Made by a program: the position numbers and the translations under genes. Below, in pieces: positions 43,893 to 53,970 of a stretch of 64,000 nucleotides of DNA (position 1 is the first letter of the stretch; the number at the start of each line of letters is the position of its first letter). The notes beneath the pieces are model-generated. The model was not told the origin of the DNA and made no database searches. It was given only the letters and a program-made list of their open reading frames with translations. Source of the DNA: Cellulomonas sp. Root485 (GTDB lineage: Bacteria > Actinomycetota > Actinomycetes > Actinomycetales > Cellulomonadaceae); assembly GCF_001426705.1 (NCBI RefSeq), contig NZ_LMFC01000001.1, positions 485,789-549,788 on the forward strand, read 5' to 3'.

Positions 43893-45079
43893 AGCCCCGC
43901 GAGCAGACCGATCACACCGCCCGCCAGGGCGGCCACACCGACCATCCGCAGGTCGAGGATGGGCGTCCACTCCTGGGCGGCGCTGACCCCGACGACCACC
44001 GCGACCCCGAGCGCGGCGCCCAGCATGCCGCCGAGCAGCCCGACCACGACCGACTCGACCATGAACTGCGCACCGATGTCCCGCCGCGTCGCGCCGAGCG
44101 CCCGCCGCAGGCCGATCTCGCCGACACGCTCCAGCACGGACAGCAGGGTCACGTTCGCGATCCCGACGCCGCCGATCAGCAGCGCCACGCCGCCGAGCGC
44201 CAGGAAGATCGTGTTGACGTCCGCCTGCACGCCCTGCCGGACCGCGGACGTGGCGGGCGGGGTCTGCACGTCGACCGTCTCGGGGGCGTTGGGGCTCAGT
44301 GCGATCGCCAGCTGGCTGCCGACCACCGGCCCGGCGCCGACCGCCAGGTGCAGGTGCAGCTCGTCCGGGGACGCGAGCGCGAAGTCCGCCCGGGCGGTCC
44401 CCTCGGGCATCAGCACCGAGGCCAGCACGTCCGTCCGCCGCTGCACGTCGTCGACGATGCCGATGACCTGGTACGCGCGGTCGCCGATGAAGATCGACGG
44501 CTGCCGATCGACCCGGACGACCCCGAGGCGCTCCGCGGCGTCGACGCCGAGCACCACGACGCGGTCCGCGCGGGCGTCGTGACCGGCGTCGAAGTAGCGG
44601 CCCTGCACGATCCGCCCGCGGACCGCCTCGAGCGCTCCCGGCGAGGTAGCGACGACGTCCGGCGCGACCGTCCGGGCGGCCGACGGGTCGTGCACGGGGA
44701 CCGCGGTGATCTCCGCGTCGCCGACGTCCACGGTCGAGAAGGTCCCGGCGGCCTGGACGCCCGCGAGCCGCTCGGCGCGCGCCGACGCGTCCCACGGGAG
44801 CGACCCGAGGGCGCGCTGGGAACCGTCCCAGCCGTTGCTGGTCTCGGGCCTGGCCACGGCCTGGGTGGCCGCGACGGCGTCGAACTGCTTGTTGATCTGC
44901 CCCGACGCGGTCTGCGCCAGCCCGACGGTCACCACCACCGAGGCGATACCGAGCACGGTGCCCAGGATGGTGAGCAGCAGCCGTCCCGGCCTCGCGCCGA
45001 TCCCCGCCGCGGCCTCGGCGAGCAGGTCGCGCAGCCCGAACCGGTCGGACCGCGCCACGCGCTGCGTCACCGCGGTCAC
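43832..45079 (-). CDS. ABC efflux permease, MacB/FtsX type
   Basis: This 415-residue permease has an N-terminal helix (LLLTILGTVLGIASVVVTVGLA), a large extracytoplasmic MacB-type domain (about 60-280) and three C-terminal helices with the FtsX signature GVGIANVTLLSVLERVGEIGLRRALGATRRDIGAQF. With the ATPase and the adaptor upstream it forms a tripartite-like exporter or mechanotransmission complex. The ATG overlaps the ATPase stop. Confidence 0.92.
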   Translation of the reverse strand: MTAVTQRVARSDRFGLRDLLAEAAAGIGARPGRLLLTILGTVLGIASVVVTVGLAQTASGQINKQFDAVAATQAVARPETSNGWDGSQRALGSLPWDASARAERLAGVQAAGTFSTVDVGDAEITAVPVHDPSAARTVAPDVVATSPGALEAVRGRIVQGRYFDAGHDARADRVVVLGVDAAERLGVVRVDRQPSIFIGDRAYQVIGIVDDVQRRTDVLASVLMPEGTARADFALASPDELHLHLAVGAGPVVGSQLAIALSPNAPETVDVQTPPATSAVRQGVQADVNTIFLALGGVALLIGGVGIANVTLLSVLERVGEIGLRRALGATRRDIGAQFMVESVVVGLLGGMLGAALGVAVVVGVSAAQEWTPILDLRMVGVAALAGGVIGLLAGLYPSLKAASIEPIAALRGGV

Positions 45080-45795
45080 GCGATCTCCCGCAGGTACCCG
45101 TCGGCGATCCGGACCCTGCGCTGCGCACGCGCGGAGACCTCGTCGTCATGGGTGATCACCAGCAGGGTCAGCCCGCCGGCGTGCAGCTCGTCGAACAGGT
45201 CGAGCACGCTCGCCGAGCTCTCCGAGTCGAGGTTCCCCGTCGGCTCGTCGGCCAGGAGCACCCGAGGCTGCGCGACGACCGCGCGCGCGACCGCCGCCCG
45301 CTGGCGCTCACCGCCCGAGAGCACGGTGGGGACGAAGTCGATGCGGTGGCTCAGCCCGACCCGGTCCAGCGCAGCCAGCGCGCGCTCACGCCGCTCCGCA
45401 CGCGGAACGCCGCTGTACAGCGTGGCGAGGAGCACGTTCTCCAGCACGGTCCGGTGCGGCATCAGGTGGAACGCCTGGAACACGAACCCGATGTGACCCG
45501 CGCGCAGGGCCGCGCGTTCCCGCTCCCCGGCGGTGGCCGTGGGGATGCCGTCGAGGAGGTACTCGCCGTCGGTCGGCTTGTCCAGGAGACCCAGCAGGTT
45601 CAGCAGCGTCGACTTGCCGGAGCCCGACGGCCCGACGACCGAGAGGTAGTCGCCCGCCCCCACCACGAGGTCCGCCGGGTGCAGCGCGTGGACCGGCGGG
45701 TCGCCCGGGAACTGCCGGGCGGCCCCCCGCAGCTCGAGCACGGGAGCGGGCGGCTCGAGGCTCTCGGGGGCGTCGAGCAGGTCGAGGACGGTCAC
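45076..45795 (-). CDS. ABC efflux ATPase, MacB/LolD type
   Basis: This 239-residue ATPase has Walker A GPSGSGKST, Q-loop FVFQAFHLMPHRTVLENV, signature LSGGERQR and Walker B VLLADEPTGNLD, the standard pattern of the LolD/MacB group that drives FtsX-type permeases. It is coupled to the adaptor gene upstream (ATGA overlap) and to the permease downstream. Confidence 0.94.
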   Translation of the reverse strand: MTVLDLLDAPESLEPPAPVLELRGAARQFPGDPPVHALHPADLVVGAGDYLSVVGPSGSGKSTLLNLLGLLDKPTDGEYLLDGIPTATAGERERAALRAGHIGFVFQAFHLMPHRTVLENVLLATLYSGVPRAERRERALAALDRVGLSHRIDFVPTVLSGGERQRAAVARAVVAQPRVLLADEPTGNLDSESSASVLDLFDELHAGGLTLLVITHDDEVSARAQRRVRIADGYLREIA

Positions 45796-47381
45796 TCGTC
45801 GTCCGCCTCGGCGTCGGCGGCCTTATCGTCGGTGCCGGCCACGCCGACGACGACGAGGTCGCCCGCCACGAGCGGCGACTCGGACCCCGCGATCTCGACG
45901 TACCCGTCGGCGGCGAGCCCGGTGGTGACCGTCACCAGCGAGCTGGCCTCCCCGCCGCTGCCGGCCAGCTCGACCCGTGACTCCCCGCCCGGTCCGGCGG
46001 TGAGCGCCGCGAGCGGCACCGCGAGCACCTCGCCCTGCGTCGAGCTCACCGGCACCCGGACGCGGACGTTGGTGTTCTGCAGCGCGAGGACCTGCTCCGG
46101 GGTGAGGCTGCCCAGCGTGAAGATCACCGTCCGGCGGTCACCCGTCGGCTCGTTCGGCTCGTCGGGCTCCTCGCCCTCGTCCTGCGCGTCGGGTGCCGCG
46201 GGAGTCGCGGTCGCGTCCTTCACGGCGGCGACCGTGACGGGCAGCTCCTGGTCGTCGAGCGTGATCGACCCGACGGTGCCGACCGTGAGCAGCTCGGCGT
46301 CGGCACGGGTGGCGCTGCCGGTGATCTGGATGGTGGCACCGGACACGCTCATGAACTCCCCGGTGATCGTCCCGCCGCGCGTCGCCTCGACGACGTCGAC
46401 GCGACGGGGGAGCGAGGGGACGTACACGATCTCGCTGGCCGGGAGCGGCGTCAGGGTCGCGGCCTGCGCCTCGGTCTGGTCCTCGCGGGCCGCCGCGAGC
46501 TGCGACTGCGCGGAGGCGACGGCCGCGCGCTCCGCGCCCGTGTCTGCGGGGTTGCCCGCCTCGGCCCGTGCCGCCTGCGCCTGGGCGAGCGTGCCCTGCG
46601 CCTCCACCACCGCGATCGGGCTGCACGGAGCGTCCTCGGTGGGGGCCGCGCAGCGACCCTGCTCCTGGTCGAGGGTGGCCTGGGCGACCGTGACCGCCGT
46701 GTCCAGGCCGATCAGCACCGACTGCAACGGGCCGACGGCCGCCCCCGACAGCTCCCGCTGGGCGGCGCTGAGGGCATCCTGCGCGGCCCGGACGCCGTCG
46801 CGTGCCGCGGCGACCGCGTCCTGGAGCTCCTCGCCCGCGGACGGCGGCTCGTACCCGACCCGCTGGTAGAGCGCCCGCACCCCTGCGGCGGTCGCCGCGT
46901 CGTAGGCGTCGCTGTCCGGGTTGCCCGCGTCGATGCCGAGTGCTCCGAGCGCGGCCTTGAGCTGACGGACGTCCGGCCCGGACACGCCGGCCCGCAGCGA
47001 CCGGTAGGTGGGCAGGTCGCCCGGCAGCACGATCACGGGCCGGCCGACGATCTCGAGCGCCACCGACGCCGGGCCGATCTCGGCGCCGACCACCGGGACC
47101 TGGCCGGTGACGACCGCCGGACCGCCCAGGTCCCCCGTCTCGACCCGCAGGGCGACCGGGTCGTCGTACCCGATGTCCCCGCGGATGACGAGCTCGTTCG
47201 CGATCACCCGGCTCTCCACCGGGACGGTGATGGGACCGGCCGTGGGGGGTGCCGCATCGGCGGCGGCCTTGCCCGGCGACACGATCAGCCGGCTCAGGAG
47301 TACCCCCGCGGCGAGGCAGACGACGGCGACGACCGCCATCACGACGATCGTGCGCCGCCCTCCGGTGACCTGCGTGCTCAT
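45792..47381 (-). CDS. Efflux periplasmic adaptor with peptidoglycan-binding domain
   Basis: This 529-residue protein has one N-terminal membrane helix (IVVMAVVAVVCLAAGVLL), a biotinyl-lipoyl-like beta region, a PG_binding_1 domain (about 125-175; GVSGPDVRQLKAALGALGI), an Ala/Gln-rich coiled coil (about 185-300, with a CAAPTEDAPC loop) and a HlyD/MacA-like beta-barrel C-terminus with an acidic tail. It is the Gram-positive counterpart of MacA, joining the exporter to the cell wall. It is the second gene of the efflux operon. Confidence 0.85.
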   Translation of the reverse strand: MSTQVTGGRRTIVVMAVVAVVCLAAGVLLSRLIVSPGKAAADAAPPTAGPITVPVESRVIANELVIRGDIGYDDPVALRVETGDLGGPAVVTGQVPVVGAEIGPASVALEIVGRPVIVLPGDLPTYRSLRAGVSGPDVRQLKAALGALGIDAGNPDSDAYDAATAAGVRALYQRVGYEPPSAGEELQDAVAAARDGVRAAQDALSAAQRELSGAAVGPLQSVLIGLDTAVTVAQATLDQEQGRCAAPTEDAPCSPIAVVEAQGTLAQAQAARAEAGNPADTGAERAAVASAQSQLAAAREDQTEAQAATLTPLPASEIVYVPSLPRRVDVVEATRGGTITGEFMSVSGATIQITGSATRADAELLTVGTVGSITLDDQELPVTVAAVKDATATPAAPDAQDEGEEPDEPNEPTGDRRTVIFTLGSLTPEQVLALQNTNVRVRVPVSSTQGEVLAVPLAALTAGPGGESRVELAGSGGEASSLVTVTTGLAADGYVEIAGSESPLVAGDLVVVGVAGTDDKAADAEADDE

Positions 47382-47446
47382 TGCTCTCCTTCTGGGACCT
47401 CAGACGTGCCGGGGGCGCGGGCCGTCGTCGACGGCACCCGCACGGC

Positions 47447-48442
47447 TCACTCGGACGCCTGTGCCGCCTTCTCGACCATCGCGTCGAGCTCGTCCTTGTG
47501 TGCGTCGATGAAGTCCTGCTCGATGGCGAACTGCGCCTCGAGCGCCGCACGACCGGCCCCCGTGCTCTCCTGGCAGGTGCGGTCGGCGACGGCGGTCGAG
47601 ATCTCCTGCTCGCGGATCTCGGCCAGCGCGGCCTCGTCCTGCGTGCCGGTCTCCTCGTCGTACGGGATCTCGTTGGTGAGGTCGTAGATGCTGTCCTGGG
47701 CCTCCTGCGGGTTGGCGAAGTCGTAGCCCTCGTCAGCCATGCACTCCGCCCACTTCGCGTAGGCCTGGGTGGTCCGCTCGTCGGTCTGCGCGTCCTGCCA
47801 CAGCTCGTTCATCGCGTCGGTGAGGTCCTTGAACTCCGGGTCGTCCCAGATCTGGCCCGCCTCGTAGACCTCGTGCTGGGCCTTGCCCTGGCAGCCGGCG
47901 GTCGTCCAGTCGTACTCCGGGATGTCCTCCTCGGCGGTCTCCTCGTCGATGGGCTCCTCCGACATCGTCTGCGCACCGTAGAGGGCCTCGTAGAACGCCT
48001 GCTGCTCGGTCTCGCTCATCGTGGCGACGTAGTCGGCGTTGGGGTCCACCCACTCCTCGCCGTCGCCCTGGTTCATCGGCATGTCCTGCGACGTCGTCGC
48101 GCCGTACCCGTACTGCTCCGCGAACTCGATCGAGTCCCACTCGGGCATGCCGTCGTCGGCGTCGTCGACGCTCTTGCTCATGCCCGAGGTGTCCTGCGGC
48201 GTGTACTCGAAGCCCTCGTCCTGCATGCAGGCGGCCACGATCTCCTCGGAGCGGGCCGCCTGGGCGTTCATCTCCGCCTCGTCCTGCGAGCCGCCCAGCT
48301 TCTCCCAGTACGCGGACAGCGGGCTGTCCTCGTAGGTCAGCGTCGCGTCGTCCGACGGTCCGCCGCCGGAGCTGCACCCCGTGAGGAGTGCCAGGGCGAC
48401 GGCCCCCAGGGCGATCGCGGTCGTGGTCGGCGTGATTCTCAT
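47447..48442 (-). CDS. Acidic cysteine-containing lipoprotein of the efflux operon
   Basis: This 331-residue lipoprotein has the signal ending LLTGC (Cys23) and an unusually acidic mature part. It contains four further cysteines and a duplicated element: AACMQDEGFEY and AECMADEGYDF, each C-M-x-x-(E)G-(F/Y)-(E/D)-(Y/F). The two other Cys lie in TAGCQGKA and DRTCQEST, suggesting two disulfides. Similar lipoproteins occur beside MacAB-like exporters in actinobacteria but have no known function. Start chosen at ATG 48442 because the signal peptide begins there and AAAGGG precedes it. Confidence 0.72.
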   Translation of the reverse strand: MRITPTTTAIALGAVALALLTGCSSGGGPSDDATLTYEDSPLSAYWEKLGGSQDEAEMNAQAARSEEIVAACMQDEGFEYTPQDTSGMSKSVDDADDGMPEWDSIEFAEQYGYGATTSQDMPMNQGDGEEWVDPNADYVATMSETEQQAFYEALYGAQTMSEEPIDEETAEEDIPEYDWTTAGCQGKAQHEVYEAGQIWDDPEFKDLTDAMNELWQDAQTDERTTQAYAKWAECMADEGYDFANPQEAQDSIYDLTNEIPYDEETGTQDEAALAEIREQEISTAVADRTCQESTGAGRAALEAQFAIEQDFIDAHKDELDAMVEKAAQASE

Positions 48443-48922
48443 CGGGAAAGCCCTTTCGGCGGGGGGAGTCACAGTCGCTCTCACTGGCGTCGCCCAGGAC
48501 CATATCGGTCGAGAACGGGACAAAGATCATCCCTCGGGGTGATCCCTGGTCCGCCGGGGCGGACGCCGGGCGCCCGCCCTCCGCGGGCGCCCGGCGTCGT
48601 CACAGGTACCGAGGCTAGGCAGGCGGCACCGGGCGGACATCCACCGCAGGGTGCACAACCTTTTCGGGGTGTCATACGTCGGTACCGGATCGCGTCGATG
48701 ACCTTGACACGGACGGCGGACGTCGCGTCGATCAGCCCGGCCACGGCGTCCACCGCCACGGCCTCGGCTGTCCCGACCAGGGCGGTGCTGAACGGGACGG
48801 GGGCCTGCCCTGGATCCCCCCGAGCACGCGCTCGACCGGGATCTCGCGGCGACACCGCGATCTCGCCCTCCACGGACTGCGCGGGTGGCTCGCCGTCGTC
48901 GTGAGGGCGCCGGCGAGCCCGG
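48443..48922. other. Gene-poor stretch between galK and the efflux lipoprotein
   Basis: This stretch holds the galK terminator (48562-48598). Leftward, on the minus strand, the segment 48700-48860 keeps a run of coding-like codons (VAVDAVAGLIDATSAVRVKV in one frame) with no convincing start, which may be a gene fragment. The lipoprotein promoter should lie in 48443-48540. No confident gene is seen. Confidence 0.4.
48562..48598 (-). terminator. Strong stem-loop downstream of galK
   Basis: GACGCCGGGCGCCCGC (48562-48577) and GCGGGCGCCCGGCGTC (48583-48598) form a perfect 16-pair stem around a 5-base loop. There is no U-tract. Leftward transcripts from galTK would end here before the efflux operon. 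Confidence 0.65.
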
Positions 48923-50124
<1,202 letters not shown>

Positions 50125-50128
<4 letters not shown>

Positions 50129-51306
50129 GCCAGCTCCTGCAGTCGGGTCGCGATGCGCTCGGGGGTGGTGTCACTGATCCAGGCGCCCATGCCGGACTCG
50201 ACGCCCGCCAGGTACTTGAGCTTGCCCGGGGCGCGCAGCACAGAGAACAGCTGCAGGTGCAGGCGCGAGACGTCGCGACCCTCACGGGTGGGCGCCTGGT
50301 GCCAGCCGGAGATGTACGGCAGCGCGATGGGCTCGCCGTCGGGGCCCACGAAGAACCGGTCCAGCCGCTGCAGCAGCGCCAGGTACACGGTCGACAGGTC
50401 GTCGCGCTCGGCGTCGGTGAGCGCCGGCAGGTCGGGCACGTCGCGCCGGGGGGCCAGGTGCACCTCGACGGGCCAGCGCGCCGCGAACGGCACGTAGGCC
50501 ACCCAGTGCTCCGACTCCAGGACGATCCGCTCGCCGTGCGCCAGCTCGGCGTCCAGCACGTCGCGCCCGAGCAGGCGCCCGGTCCGCTCCTGGTGTGCGC
50601 GGGCCTCCGCCAGCATCAAGGTCGTCTTCGGCGTGACGTACGGGAACGCGTAGATCTGGCCGTGCGGGTGGTGGAGCGTGACGCCGATCTCCTTGCCCCG
50701 GTTCTCGAACACGAACACCTGCTCGATGCCCGGCAGCGCGCTGAGGGCCGCCGTCCGCTGCGTCCAGGCCTCCACGATCGTGCGCATCCGGCGCGGCGTC
50801 ACCGTGCTCAGCGACGCGGTGGAGTCCGCCGAGAAGCAGATGACCTCGCAGCGCCCGGCGGCGGGTCGGACGGTCCAGAGAGGTTCGCCGCCGCGCTGCA
50901 CGGGTGCGTCCGGGATCCCCGGGATCGCCAGCAGCGACGGGAAGCGGTTCTCGAAGACGACGACGTCATAGTCCTCGGCGGGGATCTCGCCGTCCTGGTA
51001 GACCGCGCCGGGCTTGGCCGGGGCCAGAGGGTTGGCGTCGGCCGGCGGCAGGAACGTGCGGTTCATCCGGTGGGCGGCCATGGGGATCCACTCGCCCGTG
51101 AGCGGGTCGCGGCGCAGCTCGGGGCCGGTCACCGGCTGCGGCACCCCGTCCGCGTCGAGCACGGGAGCGAACCGGTCCGGCAGGGGGCGCGCGTCGGTCA
51201 GGGTGCGCGTCGCGCCTCCCGAGACGTACGGCTCGGAGTCGTCGAAGTAGATCAGCTCCCGCCCGTCGGCGAGGGTGGTCGAGGTCATGCGGACGTCGGT
51301 GGTCAC
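50125..51306 (-). CDS. galT: Galactose-1-phosphate uridylyltransferase
   Basis: This 393-residue enzyme exchanges UMP between UDP-glucose and galactose-1-phosphate. The catalytic motif HHPHGQIYAFPY carries the nucleotidylated His, and N- and C-terminal halves (RRDPLTGEWIPMA, HQAPTREGRDVSRLHLQ) are complete. The GTG at 51306 overlaps the stop of the regulator gene (GTGA), which I take as the start; the ATG at 51288 is an alternative. It belongs to the operon that ends in galK. Confidence 0.95.
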
Positions 51307-52088
51307 GAGTGGGCTCCCGGGGTGGTGACGAGGCGCAGGGCAGCGCCGGTCAGGTGTCGTCGTGCGTCGGCCGGCAGGGCGTCGTCGGTCAGCAGCGTGT
51401 CGATGTCGTCGAGCGGGGCGATCCGGGCCAGGCCCACGACCCCCCACTTGGTGTGGTCGGCGAGGACGGTGGTCGCGGCGGCGCACGCCATGAGGGCGCG
51501 GTCGGTGGCGGCCTCCGCGAGGTTGGGGGTGGTCAGGCCGCTGGCGTCGAGCCCGTGCACGCCGAGGTAGGTGCGGTCGACGCGCAGGCTCGCGAGCGTG
51601 GCGTCCGCGACGGGGCCGACGAGCGCGTCGGACGGCGTGCGCACCCCTCCCGTGAGGATGACCTCGACACCGGCGGTGCCGTGCAGGGCGTCGGCGATGC
51701 GCAGGCCGTTGGTCACCACGGTGAGGTCCGGGATGCCGGCGCCGGCGAGCAGCTCCGCTAGCAGGTACGTCGTCGTCCCGGCGGACAGTGCGACGGCCTG
51801 CCCGGGCTCGACGGTCGCCAGCGCGGCACGGGCGATCGCTGCCTTCTCGGGGCCGGCCCAGGAGCGCTTCGCGTCGAAGCCCGGCTCGTCGGTGGGCCGG
51901 CCCAGGGCGTCCGGGGCCACGGCACCGCCGTGCACGCGACGGACCAGCCCTGCTCGGGCGAGCTCCGCGATGTCCCGCCGGACGGTCATGTCGGAGACGT
52001 CGAGGCTCTCGACGAGGTCGGCGACACGCGCGGCCCCGTCGGCACGCACGACAGCCAGAATCCGGTCCTGGCGCTGAGAGGCGAGCAC
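51303..52088 (-). CDS. DeoR-family regulator of the galactose operon
   Basis: This 261-residue regulator has an N-terminal helix-turn-helix (SQRQDRILAVVRADGAARVADL, VSDMTVRRDIAELARAG) and a C-terminal DeoR sugar-phosphate sensor domain (LSAGTTTYLLAELL, VVTNGL). It heads the galTK operon and presumably represses it until a galactose-derived ligand is present. The GTG at 52088 is preceded by an excellent promoter (TTGAAG, 17 bases, GAGAGT) with six bases to the start, so it is probably leaderless. A longer frame from 52112 would overlap that promoter and is less likely. Confidence 0.9.
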   Translation of the reverse strand: MLASQRQDRILAVVRADGAARVADLVESLDVSDMTVRRDIAELARAGLVRRVHGGAVAPDALGRPTDEPGFDAKRSWAGPEKAAIARAALATVEPGQAVALSAGTTTYLLAELLAGAGIPDLTVVTNGLRIADALHGTAGVEVILTGGVRTPSDALVGPVADATLASLRVDRTYLGVHGLDASGLTTPNLAEAATDRALMACAAATTVLADHTKWGVVGLARIAPLDDIDTLLTDDALPADARRHLTGAALRLVTTPGAHS

Positions 52089-52123
52089 CCGAACACTCTC
52101 GCACGCAATCAAACAAACTTCAA
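52089..52123 (-). promoter_or_regulatory. Promoter of DeoR-galT-galK
   Basis: On the minus strand TTGAAG (52123-52118) and GAGAGT (52100-52095) are spaced by 17 bases, and the GTG start follows six bases later. The spacer is AT-rich (TTTGTTTGATTG) and contains TGTTTG-like half-sites that an autoregulating DeoR protein could bind. Confidence 0.6.
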
Positions 52124-52155
52124 CACGCCAACGTCCGCGGATCCGGTTGCTGGGG

Positions 52156-52237
52156 CGCTCGATCGTGCGGACGTTGCGGGTGGTGATGCGCGGACGTCCG
52201 CAGGTTCGGTCGTCCGGACGCTCGATCGTGCGGACGT
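52156..52237. repeat. Two 19-base direct repeats in the galactose-mrp intergenic region
   Basis: CGCTCGATCGTGCGGACGT occurs at 52156-52174 and again, identically, at 52219-52237 (63-base period). Between them lies the perfect palindrome CGGACGTCCG (52191-52200), and ACGTCCGCGGATCCGG precedes the first copy. The stretch lies between the mrp stop and the DeoR promoter. It may be a protein-binding array or a genome-wide intergenic repeat. Confidence 0.55.
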
Positions 52238-52242
52238 CGGCG

Positions 52243-53382
52243 TCAGCGGCCGGCCGGGGTCAGGCCCAGGGAGCGGCCTGCCAGGCCGCGGCGGCGGGCG
52301 GCCAGCGAGCGCGCGACGCCCTGGAGGGCCTGGGCGGCGGGGGAGTCCGGTGCGCTGAGGACCACGGGCGTGCCGGCGTCCCCGGCCTCGCGCAGGCGCA
52401 CGTCCAGCGGCACCTGCCCGAGCAGCGGGACGTCGCCGCCGGTGATCCGCGAGAGGTTGTCGGCGACGGTCTGGCCGCCACCGGAACCGAACAGGTCGAG
52501 CCGTGATCCGTCGGGCTGCTCGAGCCACGCCATGTTCTCCACGACACCGACGACGTGCTGCCGCGTCTGGACCGCGACGGACCCCGCCCGCTCCGCGACC
52601 TCCGCGGCGGCGAGCTGCGGCGTGGTGACCACGACGATCTCGGAGCTCGGCAACAGCTGCGCGACGGAGATGGCGATGTCACCGGTGCCGGGCGGCAGGT
52701 CGAGCAGGAGCACGTCGAGGTCGCCCCAGAACACGTCCGCGAGGAACTGCTGCAGCGCGCGGTGCAGCATCGGACCCCGCCAGACGACCGGCTGCCCGGG
52801 CGGGACGAACATGCCGATCGACACGACGAGGACGCCGAACGCCTCGGGCGGCAGCAGCATGTCGTCGACCCGCGTCGGCTGCCGCGTGACGCCGAGCATC
52901 CGGGGGATCGAGAAGCCGTAGATGTCCGCGTCGACGATGCCGACCTTGAGCCCGTCGGCGGCCATCGCGACCGCCAGGTTGGCGGTGACGGACGACTTGC
53001 CGACGCCGCCCTTGCCCGACGCGATCGCGTACACCTTGGTCAGCGAGCCGGGCTGCGCGAACGGGATGACGGGCTCGGAGTCCGTGCCGCGCAGCAGGGT
53101 CCGCAGGGCCGCGCGCTGCTCGGCCGACATGACCCCGAACACGACGGAGACGTCGTCGATGCCGTCCACGGTGGCCGCCGCGGCGCTGACGTCGCGGGTC
53201 AGCGTGTCCTTCAACGGGCAGCCGGGGGTGGTCAGGTCGATGCCGACGGTCGCCCGGGAGCCGGTGACGTCGACGGAGCGAACCATGCCGAGGTCCGTGA
53301 TCGGCCGCTTGATCTCCGGGTCCAGGACGTGGCTCAGGGCCTCGCGGATGGCATCGAGCAGGGGGTCGGTGGGGTCCGGCAT
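52243..53382 (-). CDS. Mrp/NBP35-family ATPase (iron-sulfur carrier)
   Basis: This 379-residue protein has an N-terminal MIP18/DUF59 domain (about 5-85; LDPEIKRPITDLGMV, TTPGCPLKD) and a P-loop ATPase domain with the deviant Walker A SGKGGVGKSS, VGIVDADIYGFSIPRMLG and LLLDLPPGTGD. The usual CxxC pair near the C-terminal side is absent: the segment reads VENMAWLEQPDGSRLDLFGSGGG. It is implicated in iron-sulfur cluster delivery. TACGAT lies six bases before the ATG, so it is probably leaderless. It forms a gene string with DUF1003 and MgtE-N neighbours. Confidence 0.9.
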   Translation of the reverse strand: MPDPTDPLLDAIREALSHVLDPEIKRPITDLGMVRSVDVTGSRATVGIDLTTPGCPLKDTLTRDVSAAAATVDGIDDVSVVFGVMSAEQRAALRTLLRGTDSEPVIPFAQPGSLTKVYAIASGKGGVGKSSVTANLAVAMAADGLKVGIVDADIYGFSIPRMLGVTRQPTRVDDMLLPPEAFGVLVVSIGMFVPPGQPVVWRGPMLHRALQQFLADVFWGDLDVLLLDLPPGTGDIAISVAQLLPSSEIVVVTTPQLAAAEVAERAGSVAVQTRQHVVGVVENMAWLEQPDGSRLDLFGSGGGQTVADNLSRITGGDVPLLGQVPLDVRLREAGDAGTPVVLSAPDSPAAQALQGVARSLAARRRGLAGRSLGLTPAGR

Positions 53383-53406
53383 GGGCCCATCGTAGGTCGG
53401 GCCGGG

Positions 53407-53970
53407 TCAGCCGCGTGCCTGCCGGTCGGCGCCACGGGAGCGGTCACCCTTCTTCTCCGGGCGGTCGCCGTCCTGCTCCTTGTCCCCGTCCCGCTGCTCC
53501 GCGGCAAGGTCCTCGAGCAGGTTGCGCAGCTCCGAGCGGACGAAGTCGCGGGTGGCCACCTCGGACAGCGCGATGCGCAGCGCAGCCATCTCGCGGGCCA
53601 GGAACTCGGTGTCCGCGAGGTTGCGCTCCGAGCGCTGCCGGTCCTGCTCGGCCTGCACGCGGTCGCGGTCGGTCTGCCGGTTCTGCGCGAGCAGGATCAG
53701 CGGAGCGGCGTACGACGCCTGCAGCGAGAGCATGAGCGTCAGGGCCGTGAACCCCTGCGCGGGGTCGTCGAACCGCGGCCGGTCCGGCCCCCAGTTCGCG
53801 TTCCACGCGATCCAGAGCAGGCAGAACACGCTCAGGTAGATGATGAACCGCGGGGTCCCCAGGAACCGCGCGATGCTCTCCGAGATCTTCCCCGACGCGT
53901 CCTCGTCGAGCTGCGGGCGGCGGATGAACCGGCGGCGCGTCTCCAGCGGGGTGTCCAGGCGGTCAGCCAC
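53407..53970 (-). CDS. DUF1003 membrane protein
   Basis: This 187-residue protein has two transmembrane helices (about 40-60 and 75-95) with the DUF1003 signature FCLLWIAWNANWG and ALTLMLSLQASYAAPLILLAQNRQ, followed by a coiled-coil region (RDRVQAEQDRQRSERNLADTE) and a highly charged Lys/Asp/Glu/Arg tail. Function unknown. It overlaps the upstream MgtE-N/CBS gene by eight bases, an arrangement I recall as common in actinobacteria, and the two products probably act together in divalent-cation homeostasis. Confidence 0.88.
   Translation of the reverse strand: MADRLDTPLETRRRFIRRPQLDEDASGKISESIARFLGTPRFIIYLSVFCLLWIAWNANWGPDRPRFDDPAQGFTALTLMLSLQASYAAPLILLAQNRQTDRDRVQAEQDRQRSERNLADTEFLAREMAALRIALSEVATRDFVRSELRNLLEDLAAEQRDGDKEQDGDRPEKKGDRSRGADRQARG

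Noticed and set aside
52089..52112. Longer N-terminus for the DeoR regulator
   Set aside because: It would lie within the -10 of an otherwise excellent leaderless promoter, and the usual family N-terminus starts near SQRQDRIL.
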